From NCBI GenBank assembly GCA_013397455.1, contig VYZB01000527.1, positions 438,528-502,527 of the forward strand: a DNA stretch of 64,000 nucleotides, in the 5' to 3' direction. This stretch comes from Crotophaga sulcirostris (lineage: Eukaryota; Chordata; Aves; Cuculiformes; Crotophagidae). The position numbers and the translations under genes are program-made. Below, one piece after another: positions 63,971-64,000 of the stretch; the first letter of the stretch is position 1; the number at the start of each line of letters is the position of its first letter. The notes below the pieces were generated by a model. The model saw only the letters and a program-made list of their open reading frames with translations, did no database searches and was not told the origin of the DNA.

Positions 63971-64000
63971 CACAGTATCACAGTGTTACAAGGTTGAAAA
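63971..64000 (-). repeat. CR1 3' terminus cut by the window edge
   Basis: cacagtatcacagtgttaca followed by aggttgaaaa resembles the 3' ends of the other two minus-strand copies of this subfamily. Only 30 bp are visible, so the call is tentative. Confidence 0.55.

Larger units (their letters stand above)
63089..64000 (-). other. ARPC3: ARPC3 intron 1 (3' part)
   Basis: Intronic sequence to the window end, with two CR1 3' ends (63262-63470 and from 63971) and otherwise no recognised feature. Confidence 0.8.

Noticed and set aside
63089..64000. ARPC3 exon 1 (Met-Pro)
   Set aside because: No minus-strand ATG-CCN followed by a donor was seen; such a short coding exon cannot be called without transcript data.

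Overview
This window is nuclear DNA from a vertebrate, almost certainly a bird. The evidence is AT-rich introns with few repeats, interspersed repeats that are nearly all CR1 LINE fragments, and three conserved genes in the order ATP2A2 (+), ANAPC7 (-), ARPC3 (-), which matches human 12q24.11 as I remember it. I cannot resolve the bird order from the sequence alone.

Positions 1-42722 hold the 3' part of ATP2A2, the sarco/endoplasmic reticulum Ca2+-ATPase SERCA2, on the + strand. Seventeen coding exons (4 to 20 in the mammalian count, residues 74 to the end) have GT-AG borders and a continuous reading frame; exons 1-3 lie upstream of the window. Both alternative 3' ends are visible. Reading through exon 20 gives the 1042-residue housekeeping form SERCA2b, with a poly(A) signal at 38098. 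Splicing from an internal donor at 36600 to a small exon at 41946 gives the 997-residue muscle form SERCA2a, with a poly(A) signal at 42717.

Positions 42723-50429 are intergenic between two convergent genes. They contain two CR1 fragments in opposite orientations (43239-44752), one of which retains a decayed reverse-transcriptase fragment. Otherwise I recognise nothing there.

Positions 50430-57611 (-) hold the complete ANAPC7 gene: 11 exons, 565 residues, a TPR subunit of the anaphase-promoting complex. Its first exon sits in a CpG island with YY1-like and NRF1-like sites. A CR1 copy fills much of intron 1.

Positions 58150-58537 are another CR1 copy between ANAPC7 and ARPC3. Positions 59133-63088 (-) hold exons 2-7 of ARPC3, the Arp2/3 complex p21 subunit; only the first exon (Met-Pro) is missing. 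Two more CR1 3' ends lie in its first intron, the second cut by the window edge.

The genes are unrelated housekeeping or muscle functions (Ca2+ pumping, cell-cycle ubiquitination, actin nucleation) and do not form a system. I found no previously undescribed system. The points most worth a second look are a Trp-to-Leu change in the last residues of SERCA2b, a 117-nt stop-free and frame-preserving intron in the last membrane hairpin of SERCA2, and a changed phospholamban-contact motif.
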